From NCBI GenBank assembly GCA_009839535.1, contig VXPN01000036.1:1-7466 (forward strand): 7,466 nt of DNA, given 5' to 3'. This stretch comes from Boseongicola sp. SB0662_bin_57 (GTDB taxonomy: Bacteria > Pseudomonadota > Alphaproteobacteria > Rhodobacterales > Rhodobacteraceae). A model generated the notes under the pieces. That model was not told the origin of the DNA. It worked only from the letters and a program-made list of their open reading frames with translations, and did not search any database. Numbering within the stretch: position 1 is the stretch's first letter; the number at the start of each line of letters is the position of its first letter. This document shows, piece by piece, positions 1 through 6,331 of the stretch. Position numbers and translations under genes: made by a program.

Positions 1-283
1 TGTGCAATGCACATGATTTTCTCTTGTGTATGGTCGCAACCTTCTGTAATGTCGCCTTTATCGAGAGGAAGAAGGGACTCTGGGCAACGGTGCCGCTACG
101 CGGCGCTCTGGATGTCTATGGATCACACCGTTCCTTCGCCAAGCCGCATGACCGCAAGACCGGCCAAGTTGTCTCGGCAATCCAGGCAGGTGTCGTCCTG
201 CACCGATCCGGAGCTGGCGCCGAGCGTCGTGACCTCGCCGATTCAAGGATCGATGCGCATCGTCCCACGGGATTCCGACCGCC
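1..283. other. No supported gene; downstream flank of galM
   Basis: No reading frame here has convincing family features. On the minus strand, a stop-to-stop stretch at about 127-245 reads like protein (it contains GEVTTLGASS and DNLAGLAVMRLG), but it has no credible start, is only about 39 codons long and directly follows a stop. It could be the decayed tail of a gene lost downstream of galM. The longer plus-strand frames that cross this part continue antisense through galM and look like shadows. No clear terminator hairpin follows the galM stop. Confidence 0.4.
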
Positions 284-1276
284 TCAGATCTCGAACGTCC
301 ACGTCGTGACTTGCCGCCAGTTCTGGCCTGGATGCAGCGTGATGTCAGGAAATCCCGGTTGGTGCGGCGCGTTGGGCCAGAACTGCGCTTCGAGGGCAAG
401 GCCGCAATACGGAACTGGAGCAACACCGTCGTTGGTGCGCTGGTCCGGACAGACCAGAATGTGCCCGTCGAAGGCCTGAAGGCCAGGTTCCGTGCTCGCA
501 ATAGCCATCGTGGCGTCGGGACCGGTCAGACGTGCAACCTCCCTAAGTGGCTGACGGGAAGCGGAAATGCAGAAATTCGTGTCAAGAAGGCCGTCGGCAC
601 CGTCATTCAGCACGCGGCCGTCTCGAAAGTCGAAGCGAGTGCCCGCCACATCCGAAATTTCGCCCGTGGGAATCGTGGTGTCAGGATCGCTGGGCAGGTA
701 CCGGTCTGCGTGAATCTGCAAGACGTGGTCCTTGGTCGTGGGTGCCTCGCCAAGGCGCCAGTAGCTGTGGTTCGCGAGATTCAGGATTGTCGGCGCGTCG
801 GTCCTTGCCGTGAGCGTGAGCGACAGGGTTCGATCTGAAATCTCGAATCTTGCCTCGATATGACGTGTGCCCGGGAATCCGCCCTCGCCGTCGGGCGCCA
901 CAAGCGCAAGCGCGGCGTGGCGCCCGGAATGATCGACCAGTTCCCAGACTTTCTTGTGAAACGCGCCGCCGCCGCCATGAAGGGTGTGGGCATTGAGGAA
1001 GTTCTTCTCAAAGCGGCACTCGATGCCGTCAATCGTTGCGCGGGCACCCGCAATGCGATTTGCGACCGGGCCCATGATCGTTCCGCAATGAGCGAGCGGC
1101 CCCTCGTAGGCCGAGATGTCCGGGCTCCCGACGGTCAGGCTGTGTTGCAGGCCTTCGAGACGGACGTCCTGAAGCGCGCCGCCGAACGTGATGACACGTG
1201 CGGCGAGCGGGCCTTCCTGAAGGGTCACGCGATGGACCTCCCGGCCTGAAGCGGTCACGCCAAATCTCTCAACCAT
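284..1276 (-). CDS. galM: Aldose 1-epimerase (galactose mutarotase)
   Basis: This 330-residue protein belongs to the GalM family, cytosolic enzymes that interconvert the alpha and beta anomers of free hexoses such as galactose and glucose. Family landmarks are present in order: GPVANRI (residues 69-75), HTLHGG (97-102), NLANHSYWRL (167-176 region, with the catalytic His of NHSYW at about 170), and near the C-terminus GLALEAQFWPNAP (292-304), whose Glu at about 296 corresponds to the catalytic base. The length is close to the usual 340 residues and the frame is intact. The start VERFG fits the family N-terminus, but no strong ribosome binding site precedes it. No other sugar gene is visible beside it; the ArdC-like gene upstream on the same strand is 147 bp away and functionally unrelated, so an operon is unlikely. 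Function is assigned from motifs; the sugar preference cannot be read. Confidence 0.95.
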   Translation of the reverse strand: MVERFGVTASGREVHRVTLQEGPLAARVITFGGALQDVRLEGLQHSLTVGSPDISAYEGPLAHCGTIMGPVANRIAGARATIDGIECRFEKNFLNAHTLHGGGGAFHKKVWELVDHSGRHAALALVAPDGEGGFPGTRHIEARFEISDRTLSLTLTARTDAPTILNLANHSYWRLGEAPTTKDHVLQIHADRYLPSDPDTTIPTGEISDVAGTRFDFRDGRVLNDGADGLLDTNFCISASRQPLREVARLTGPDATMAIASTEPGLQAFDGHILVCPDQRTNDGVAPVPYCGLALEAQFWPNAPHQPGFPDITLHPGQNWRQVTTWTFEI

Positions 1277-1305
1277 GATGACGACTTGTGTATCCTGTCA
1301 GACGA

Positions 1306-1332
1306 GACGGCAAGGCCGTCAATGACCTTGCC
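1306..1332 (-). other. Two mutually exclusive hairpins in the galM leader
   Basis: Two inverted repeats share one strand segment. GACGGC (1306-1311) pairs with GCCGTC (1315-1320) across a 3-nt loop, and GGCAAGG (1310-1316) pairs with CCTTGCC (1326-1332) across a 9-nt loop. In the minus-strand transcript they lie between the ArdC-like stop and the galM start, ending about 30 nt before galM. No T-run follows, so a classical intrinsic terminator for the ArdC-like gene is not supported. They may be a weak terminator, a leader structure or chance in GC-rich DNA. Confidence 0.25.
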
Positions 1333-1423
1333 TCGCTGCAATTGGACTCGCCCGAACCGACGCGCGAGACACCCAGGCAACGGATCTTGGCGACGGCGCC
1401 AAGCAGCCATGGGACCTCGTCGC

Positions 1424-2566
1424 CTAGTTGGACTCGATCGGAGGCTGCTTGCCGGCCGGATTGCCGGCAAGGTCGCCCGCCTGGGCCATCAGCCAGTCGC
1501 ACGCCGCCTGAGCCGCCGAGGCCGCCTTGAGAATCGCCCGGTGATCCGATTTCAGGATCTTTATCCACTCCTTCAGGTAGGCCGCGTTCTCCTCGAAGCG
1601 GGGCTCTATGCCGAGCAGTGCCCCTGCCATGGCCGAGCCAAGTTCGGCCACGAGTTCCTCGTGCGCGTATCGGGTGTCGCTGAACGCGTCGCTCAAGCGC
1701 CGGTCTAGCCGATGTGGAGCGCCGGTCGCGTGAATCGTCTCGTGCAAGAGCACACCAGCGTAGGTGGCGCCATCCTTGAAGAAGTCCTCGGGCGGCATAT
1801 GGATGACGTCACGGGCAACATCATAAAATGCGCGAGGCGCCCCCGACGCCTCCAGCCCCACGTCAAGGCGCCGGAACCATGCCATCAAGGCGGGGTCAGC
1901 TCCTGTTCCGGAAATCGTCGGCCGATCGGCCGCCGCACGAAACTGCTCGTCCAGGCCATCAATCTGGTCCAGGTTGAAGACCCGATACGAGCGCAGATAT
2001 CCGTATGTTATCGGTTCCTCGCCGGGGATTTCGCTTTCCCGCACCACGGTGCCGACCTTGATGACCCGTGTGCCGCGCTCGCCCTTGCGAACCTGCCCCC
2101 CGCGTGCCGCTGCCTGACGATACGTCATCCAGAATGGCGCCGAGTACCCCTCGGCAATTGCCTTGCGCCAGAGCACGACGACGTTGATCCCTCGGTAGGG
2201 CGTGCCGCAGGCCCGGAGCGGCAACAGGGCTGTGCCGCCGCCAGCCGCCGTCCAGGGAGTGCGCCAAGGCGGCGAGCCTCGCGTCAAGGCATCGACAATC
2301 GCGTCAGTCACCTCGCCGCAGATCGCGCGCGTCCTGCTTACCGTTACTGACGGCTGCCTCTCCTTGCGCCCGCCAGAAGTGGCCGTGACTTCCTCGACTT
2401 CAGCCTCCTTGGCCGTGCTGGAATCCCATGCATGCCGCCACACTGGTTCAACAACATCGTCACGTTCCTCCAACGGACCCCTGAAATTGAACCGAATCGA
2501 ATGGCACTTGCGTGCAAGCGGATTCAACTGGGCACTGATCACGGACGTGCCGACCTTCATTGCCAT
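1424..2566 (-). CDS. ArdC-like antirestriction protein with zincin domain
   Basis: This 380-residue protein matches the ArdC family of plasmid and ICE antirestriction proteins, which bind single-stranded DNA and protect incoming DNA from host restriction. An ArdC N-terminal domain starts near residue 84 (EVTDAIVDALTRGSPPWRTP, then YRGINVVVLW and FWMTYRQA). A metallopeptidase-like domain follows with the zinc-binding HETIHATGAPHRLDR (275-289) and the downstream EELVAELG (303-310). The typical C-terminal stretch AAYLKEWIKILK...AILKAASAAQ (328-353) is intact. The protein is about 75 residues longer than usual at the N-terminus: the extension shows no domain I know. The ATG at 2566 is preceded by AAAGGGGAA (2574-2582) at good spacing, which supports the long start; a GTG near codons 74-76 would give a conventional length. 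It is convergent with nothing and lies about 1.4 kb from the restriction cassette, which may be the kind of barrier it counters. Confidence 0.88.
   Translation of the reverse strand: MAMKVGTSVISAQLNPLARKCHSIRFNFRGPLEERDDVVEPVWRHAWDSSTAKEAEVEEVTATSGGRKERQPSVTVSRTRAICGEVTDAIVDALTRGSPPWRTPWTAAGGGTALLPLRACGTPYRGINVVVLWRKAIAEGYSAPFWMTYRQAAARGGQVRKGERGTRVIKVGTVVRESEIPGEEPITYGYLRSYRVFNLDQIDGLDEQFRAAADRPTISGTGADPALMAWFRRLDVGLEASGAPRAFYDVARDVIHMPPEDFFKDGATYAGVLLHETIHATGAPHRLDRRLSDAFSDTRYAHEELVAELGSAMAGALLGIEPRFEENAAYLKEWIKILKSDHRAILKAASAAQAACDWLMAQAGDLAGNPAGKQPPIESN
2520..2532. repeat. 13-bp direct repeat, copy 1 (GGATTCAACTGGG)
   Basis: The sequence GGATTCAACTGGG occurs here and again at 2801-2813 in the same orientation. 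Here it lies inside the N-terminal extension of the ArdC-like gene, where its complement encodes QLNP. On the complementary strand both copies are preceded by GTG (GTG-CCCAG here, GTGACCCAG at the other copy), so the similarity extends slightly further. Confidence 0.6.
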
Positions 2567-2927
2567 TGGCTTGTTCCCCTTTCGAAATTGAGCAGGTCAC
2601 GCTTCATGAGAGATCCATTGAGAAATCGCGGAAGGACCGTGCGAGCAGTGTCCAGGGCTCGGATGAAATGTCTTGAGCCTTGCCGTTCGGACGCCTTTCG
2701 GCGCTCGCCACTCCGGCGAGATCCGAACCGGAAGACCCGGCAGGGCAACCCGGTTCTCGCGCACGATGCGGCGCAACTTCGTGCGACACGGGCCGTTACA
2801 GGATTCAACTGGGTCACCATGTGTCCGCGGATCGCGCAATAGGCTGAATTGACGCGAAAACTTTTTGGCTGGCGAACTGACCGGGCGGTCTGCAGATCCA
2901 TCAAGAACAAGACTCCAAATGTGCGGC
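2567..2927. other. Gene-poor stretch upstream of the ArdC-like gene
   Basis: I see no convincing gene here. The best candidate is a minus-strand frame from an ATG at 2820 to a TGA at 2557-2559, 87 codons, beginning MVTQLNP and overlapping the ArdC-like start by 10 nt. It is Arg- and Ser-rich, has no clear ribosome binding site and resembles no family I recognise. Its QLNP codons fall in a 13-base sequence repeated inside the ArdC-like gene. The stretch may hold the ArdC-like promoter, but I cannot point to good -35 and -10 elements for it. Confidence 0.4.
2801..2813. repeat. 13-bp direct repeat, copy 2 (GGATTCAACTGGG)
   Basis: This is the second copy of the 13-base direct repeat, 281 bp from the first. 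In the minus strand it encodes QLNP shortly after an ATG (MVTQLNP), the same peptide as in the first copy. It could mark a small duplication or a decayed element between the copies. No matching inverted ends were seen. Confidence 0.6.
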
Positions 2928-2955
2928 TTGACATTTGCAGTATGGAACATAATAT
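2928..2955 (+). promoter_or_regulatory. Sigma70-type promoter, TTGACA-N16-TAATAT
   Basis: A perfect -35 box TTGACA (2928-2933) is separated by 16 bp from TAATAT (2950-2955). It points at the two small genes beginning at 3046, with a predicted start of transcription near 2962 and a leader of about 80 nt. A second consensus -10, TATAAT (2984-2989), lies downstream but has only a poor -35 partner. Both -10 sequences are embedded in LexA-type sites, so strong repression in the uninduced state is expected. Confidence 0.75.
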
Positions 2956-2959
2956 GAAC
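2945..2959. promoter_or_regulatory. Predicted LexA (SOS) box 1, GAAC-N7-GAAC
   Basis: GAAC (2945-2948), 7 bp, GAAC (2956-2959) is the complement of GTTC-N7-GTTC, the direct-repeat LexA operator established in alphaproteobacteria such as Rhodobacter and Rhizobium. Its 7-bp spacer contains the TAATAT -10 box, so bound LexA would block polymerase directly. The match to the core is exact; binding is inferred. Confidence 0.7.
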
Positions 2960-2978
2960 AACTTCAAGCATCATTCTT

Positions 2979-2993
2979 GAACATATAATGAAC
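2979..2993. promoter_or_regulatory. Predicted LexA (SOS) box 2, GAAC-N7-GAAC
   Basis: This is a second exact GAAC-N7-GAAC site (2979-2982 and 2990-2993), starting 34 bp after the first. Its spacer contains the consensus -10 TATAAT. The two 16-bp blocks starting at 2945 and 2979 differ at only two positions, so they look like a duplicated operator that gives tight, possibly cooperative, SOS control of the operon at 3046. Confidence 0.68.
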
Positions 2994-3045
2994 ATTATGG
3001 ACGCGGAAGCGGATCGTCGTTCGTTTGCAAGGGAGGAATTTGACA

Positions 3046-3465
3046 ATGGCCAATGATCCAAAGGCCTCAAACAGCGGCACCCGCCCGGCAGCGGTTTCGT
3101 CAGCGGAAGCAGGCTGGGCCGAGAGGGAGCGCAAGGCGGAAGAAGCGCGCCAAAGGGAACGTGCCGAACTGAGAGAGCGGCTCCGCGCCATAGGCGTGGA
3201 ACGGGTCGAAGCGGGTTACGACGGCTACGGCGATTCGGGCAACGTGAACCATGTCGCCGTGTCTCCGGCAAAGGTCGAGGTCAAGGAGCTGGAAACCAGA
3301 CTTGCCGACTTCATTTGGGCGACTGCCTACAACCTGAATCCCGGATTCGAAATCGACGACGGAGGCGAAGGCACGCTGACTTGGGACGTTGTCAAGGACC
3401 GGGTCGACGTCAAGCACGTCGCGTTCATCTACGAGAGCTTCGAGTCGGTCCACGAGGACGTCTGA
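3046..3465 (+). CDS. DUF6878-like small acidic protein, function unknown
   Basis: This 139-residue protein has a charged, probably helical N-terminal part (ERERKAEEARQRERAELRERL, about residues 26-46) and then a compact domain with RAIGVERVEAGYDGYGDSG (47-65), a central ADFIWATAYNLNPGFEIDDG region and GTLTWDVVKDRVDVKH near the end. The pattern of a GVxRVxxxYDGxGDSG segment followed by a region that ends in an acidic C-terminus recalls DUF6878, found in alphaproteobacterial accessory regions; its function is not known to me. I chose the ATG at 3046 rather than one 21 nt upstream because GGGAGG (3031-3036) lies 9 nt before it. The gene sits behind the promoter with two LexA-type boxes, and its stop is one base from the next start, so the two are almost certainly co-transcribed and, by inference, SOS-induced. 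Confidence 0.85.
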   Translation: MANDPKASNSGTRPAAVSSAEAGWAERERKAEEARQRERAELRERLRAIGVERVEAGYDGYGDSGNVNHVAVSPAKVEVKELETRLADFIWATAYNLNPGFEIDDGGEGTLTWDVVKDRVDVKHVAFIYESFESVHEDV

Positions 3466-3466
3466 G

Positions 3467-3925
3467 ATGGCGCATCCCGATCACCATGCGAAAAGTTCCG
3501 CGCGCAAGTTCGGAGGCGTGCCTGCCGACTACCACGCGATTCATGACTGGTTCGATGCATCGAAAGCGCATGAAGCGCTTCCGGTCCATCGGGCCTTGCG
3601 GCATCACAGCCTCGGAATCTTCGAGGCGCAACGGACATTTGGCCGCGCGCTCGTCAATTCCGACGGCCGCGAAGTGCCCGTGCGCTTTGTCGCGGAACAG
3701 CATGTGCGTGAAGATTGCCGACGAATTCCCTCTGTATCGGATTGGTTGAGGGGCATCCCCGTTGCATCGTGGATGGTGAACGGTGTCATCCTTCCGGATT
3801 CGGAACCGGTAGCTTCCGACAAACAGGCGGATTGGCGCACGTCCGTAGCCGCCGGGCAAACGATCCTGGGATTCGAGGACTGGTTGGCTGATCGTGAAGC
3901 GCGTGAGCAAGCGGCATCGGCGTGA
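3467..3925 (+). CDS. DUF6915-like protein, function unknown
   Basis: This 152-residue protein opens with HPDHHAKSSARKFGG, then ADYHAIHDWFDASKAH and HRALRHHSLGIFEAQRTFG, followed by NSDGREVPVRFVAEQHVRED and RIPSVSDWLRGI. These His-rich blocks match my recollection of DUF6915, whose members carry the same HHA-S-RKFGG, HxWFDASK, RALRHH and EQHVRED motifs. The clustered His and acidic residues could bind metal, but no activity is established. The C-terminal 50 residues after WMVNG look less conserved. The ATG at 3467 follows the previous stop by one base, with GAGG at 3454-3457 as ribosome binding site; a longer frame that begins at 3389 would run through the previous gene and is Ser/Arg-rich, so it was not used. 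The gene ends 57 bp before the left end of the mobile element. Confidence 0.83.
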   Translation: MAHPDHHAKSSARKFGGVPADYHAIHDWFDASKAHEALPVHRALRHHSLGIFEAQRTFGRALVNSDGREVPVRFVAEQHVREDCRRIPSVSDWLRGIPVASWMVNGVILPDSEPVASDKQADWRTSVAAGQTILGFEDWLADREAREQAASA

Positions 3926-3982
3926 ACTGGACTGACGCGATTCGCCACAGCCAAACGTGCACAGGTCCCTTGCCGAAGCGGA

Positions 3983-4001
3983 TTATACGCTTAACTTGCC
4001 A
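3983..4001 (+). repeat. Left terminal inverted repeat
   Basis: The sequence TTATACGCTTAACTTGCCA pairs with the reverse complement of 6510-6528, which differs only by C for A at the fifth position. It starts 59 bp before the ribosome binding region of the transposase and lies upstream of every gene of the element, as expected for a left end. Confidence 0.85.
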
Positions 4002-4059
4002 AAACCGCTTGCCGCCCCCCGACTTTCTGCCACAATGCGTGCCAGCAAGGAGGCGAATC

Positions 4060-4977
4060 ATGACGCGGAATGCATCCGGACGGTCGCATAGGGAAGGTAT
4101 GACGGTCGCTCAGCTACGCAAGATGTTCCCCGACAACGACACGGCGGAGAAGTGGCTTGAGGAACAGCGGTGGCCGGACGGCAAACGGCATTGCCCCGAC
4201 TGTGGCTCCGTCAACCATCTGGTCGTCAAGACCCGGAAGCCCATGCCTTACAGATGCAGGGACTGTCGCGCCTACTTCTCCGTCCGCAAGGGAACGGCAA
4301 TGGACTCCAGCAAGATCGGGTTCCAGAACTGGGCAATCGCCTTCTGCATGATGACCACCGGCATCAAGGGCACGTCGAGCATGAAGCTCTATCGGGAACT
4401 GGGCATCCGTCAGGCGACCGCGTGGTTCCTCGTGCAGCGCCTCCGAGAGGGCTTCATGGGCGGCCTCGACAAGCCTTTCCCCGGCCCGGTTGAAGTGGAC
4501 GAAACGGCGGTGGGCGGAAAACGCAAGAACATGTGCGGCAAGAAGCGGCTTGCCGGTCGCCGTTGCGCCGGGAAAGCCATCGCCGCAGGCGTGAAGGACA
4601 TGGAGACCAAGAAAGGCGGCGCGGCAGTCGTGGACAGGACGAACGCGAAGGTGCTTCAGGGCTTCGTCAAGGACTGCGTCGAGGAAACGGCAACGGCCTG
4701 CAGGGGCATTGCCCACGAACATGACGGCATGCCCCGCAATGCGGGCGAGCATGTCCGGGGTGAAGTGCACACGAACGGCATGGAAGGATTCTGGAGCCTT
4801 TTCAACCGTGTGTATCATGGCGCCTTCCATCACCTTTCGCGCAATCAACTTGACCGCCGCGCTTCCGCCTCCACCGGGCGCAACAATGTCCGTGACGTGG
4901 GCACGCTTGACCAAATCGCGTTTTTTGCCCGTGGCATCGTTGGCAAGCGCATTCGCTTCAGGGAACTGGTGACATGA
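4060..4977 (+). CDS. IS1595-family transposase, probably catalytically dead
   Basis: This 305-residue protein has the IS1595 layout. An N-terminal zinc ribbon has Cys pairs at C45/C48 and C66/C69. A helical DNA-binding region follows (GTSSMKLYRELGIRQATAW, about 104-122), then the ISXO2-like DDE domain starting at PVEVDETAVGG with the first Asp at 147. HTNGMEGFWSLF (237-248) gives the last acidic/Asn cluster, and VGKRIRFREL closes the protein. The second Asp is missing: relatives have a segment like VYTD(D/E)xxAY before RGL, but here ATACRGI (211-217) joins directly, an apparent in-frame loss of about eight residues. The usual RYVxEFAGRHN block reads RRASASTGRNN (266-276). The ATG at 4060 follows AAGGAGG (4047-4053) by 6 nt. 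A weak promoter, TTGCCG (4009-4014) with CACAAT (4031-4036), may lie just inside the left repeat. The stop overlaps the methyltransferase start. Confidence 0.9.
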   Translation: MTRNASGRSHREGMTVAQLRKMFPDNDTAEKWLEEQRWPDGKRHCPDCGSVNHLVVKTRKPMPYRCRDCRAYFSVRKGTAMDSSKIGFQNWAIAFCMMTTGIKGTSSMKLYRELGIRQATAWFLVQRLREGFMGGLDKPFPGPVEVDETAVGGKRKNMCGKKRLAGRRCAGKAIAAGVKDMETKKGGAAVVDRTNAKVLQGFVKDCVEETATACRGIAHEHDGMPRNAGEHVRGEVHTNGMEGFWSLFNRVYHGAFHHLSRNQLDRRASASTGRNNVRDVGTLDQIAFFARGIVGKRIRFRELVT

Positions 4978-5600
4978 GTCCCGCCGAGAATCTGGCGGCG
5001 GCACTCAAGGGTCAGAAGTTTGGCACAGTCCTTGCCGATCCGCCGTGGCGTTTCGCAAACCGAACCGGCAAGGTTGCGCCGGAGCATCGTCGGCTTGGAC
5101 GGTATGAAACCCTTGGTTTCGACGAGATTGCCGCATTGCCCGTCGCCGACCTTTCGCATGAACGGGCGCACTGCTATCTGTGGGTTCCGAACGCTCTGTT
5201 GCCTTGGGGCTTGCAGGTGCTGACTGCGTGGGGCTTCGAATACAAGACCAATTTGGTTTGGCACAAGATCAGGAAGGACGGTGGTCCTGACGGACGTGGC
5301 GTCGGTTTCTACTTTCGGAACGTGACCGAATTGGTCCTGTTCGGTGTTCGAGGAAAGAAGGCCAGAACGCTTGATCCCGGACGAAGCCAAGTCAACTTCA
5401 TGGCAACCCGCAAGCGCGAGCATTCCCGCAAGCCTGATGAACAATATGAGATCATCGAGAATTGCAGCTGGGGGCCTTACCTGGAACTTTTTGGACGTGG
5501 CCAGCGCGAGGACTGGACGGTTTGGGGCGATCAGGCCGAGCCGGACTATCGACCGAACTGGCCAACCTACGCGCACAATTCTGCATCGATGATCGCGTGA
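4974..5600 (+). CDS. MT-A70-family DNA adenine methyltransferase
   Basis: This 208-residue protein is an MT-A70-type S-adenosylmethionine-dependent methyltransferase, expected to methylate N6 of adenine in the sequence cut by its partner endonuclease. The catalytic motif ADPPW is at residues 21-25. YLWVPNALLPWGLQVLTAWG (68-87) is the usual helix after the active site, with NLVWHKIR (93-100) behind it. REHSRKPDE (148-156) is a conserved MT-A70 block, and ELFGRGQREDWTVWGDQ (171-187) holds the SAM-binding FGRG-type turn. The length is normal for bacterial members and no frame damage is seen. The ATG overlaps the transposase stop as ATGA, and its own TGA overlaps the endonuclease GTG, so translation is probably coupled through the operon. 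The recognition sequence cannot be inferred. A role as modification enzyme follows from the adjacent endonuclease. Confidence 0.93.
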   Translation: MSPAENLAAALKGQKFGTVLADPPWRFANRTGKVAPEHRRLGRYETLGFDEIAALPVADLSHERAHCYLWVPNALLPWGLQVLTAWGFEYKTNLVWHKIRKDGGPDGRGVGFYFRNVTELVLFGVRGKKARTLDPGRSQVNFMATRKREHSRKPDEQYEIIENCSWGPYLELFGRGQREDWTVWGDQAEPDYRPNWPTYAHNSASMIA

Positions 5601-6331
5601 GACTGTCAGTTCTCACCGAATTGGGATTTGACGTTCAAGCCCGGAACCATGTTGAAGCCGTTTTGGTCGAAGACTTCCCGGAACCCCTGAACGAGTTGTG
5701 CAAAGTGCTGGCCGACCTCAGGGTCGCGGACGTCGAACTGGTCCGTGGCGGTGGCGGAGAATCGCGCCCGACGCAACGTCTGCGCCGGGCTTTCAACGAA
5801 CTCGGATGGCACAAGCGCAATGTCGAGATCAACAAGATTGTCGATGGCGAACATCGTGCCGGAACGACGCACGAGATTGACCATGTCAGGCAGACCGACA
5901 AGGGATCGGTCGCACTCGAAATCGAATGGAACAACAAGGATCCGTTCTTTGACCGGGATTTGGAGAACTTCCAGCGGTTGCACGCAGAAGGTGCGATCAG
6001 CGTGGGCATCGTCGTAACGCGCGGGAAGTCACTGCAAGATCAGATGGTGGAGATCGTCCACGCGTGCGCCGTGAACAACGGCGTTTCCAGTTATGCAGAT
6101 TTGGAGAAGTTCGGTGTCATTCCAACTGCACGTCAAAGGCAGATGGTCGAAGATGCGGGCGGAGAATTCGCGGAAGATTGGGCAAGGAAGTTTGTCTCGG
6201 ACAAGTTTGGGGCCGCGACCACGCATTGGGACAAGCTGAAGAGCCGCATCGAGCGTGGCGTTGGGAATCCATGCCCTTTGCTCTTGATCGGGATTCCTTC
6301 AACGGCAGTCACCAAGGGCGTCATCGAATGA
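5597..6331 (+). CDS. BglII/BstYI-like type II restriction endonuclease
   Basis: This 244-residue protein resembles the BglII/BstYI family of type II endonucleases (PD-(D/E)XK fold), which cut short palindromic sites. It begins RLSVLTELGFDVQARNHVEAVL, followed by ELVRGGGGES (47-56) and TQRLRRAFNELGW (59-71). The likely metal-binding core is HEIDHV (92-97, Asp95) and ALEIEWNNKDPFFDRDL (106-122, Glu108 and Glu110), then ISVGIVVTRG. Its C-terminus has SDKFGAATTHWDKL (201-214) and GNPCPLLLIGIP (223-234). All expected motifs are intact, so activity is plausible. I chose the GTG at 5597, which overlaps the methyltransferase stop as GTGA, because the family begins here; the nearest ATG, at 5462, would add 45 residues read through the methyltransferase gene in another frame. 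The cognate site, possibly BglII-like, is not determinable by eye. Confidence 0.9.
   Translation: MRLSVLTELGFDVQARNHVEAVLVEDFPEPLNELCKVLADLRVADVELVRGGGGESRPTQRLRRAFNELGWHKRNVEINKIVDGEHRAGTTHEIDHVRQTDKGSVALEIEWNNKDPFFDRDLENFQRLHAEGAISVGIVVTRGKSLQDQMVEIVHACAVNNGVSSYADLEKFGVIPTARQRQMVEDAGGEFAEDWARKFVSDKFGAATTHWDKLKSRIERGVGNPCPLLLIGIPSTAVTKGVIE

Noticed and set aside
1..501. Plus- and minus-strand frames across the left edge (for example 24-479 and 58-501)
   Set aside because: Most of each lies antisense to, or in another frame of, galM; the remainder shows no domain.
2557..2820. Candidate 87-codon minus-strand gene (MVTQLNP...) overlapping the ArdC-like start
   Set aside because: No good ribosome binding site and no family similarity; kept only as a note in the intergenic entry.
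2597..3271. Minus-strand frame of 224 codons
   Set aside because: It crosses the strong plus-strand promoter, the LexA boxes and the start of the DUF6878-like gene, and has no recognisable domain.
3922..4059. Upstream extension of the transposase frame (46 codons from an ATG at 3922)
   Set aside because: It would overlap the preceding gene's stop and read across the left inverted repeat; the ATG at 4060 has an excellent ribosome binding site.
4114..5004. Long minus-strand frame (296 codons) antisense to the transposase
   Set aside because: It lies opposite a clearly recognised gene and shows no family motif; a shadow of GC-rich codon use.
4845..5576. Minus-strand frame of 243 codons opposite the methyltransferase
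   Set aside because: Antisense to a gene with DPPW and other MT-A70 motifs; no independent support.
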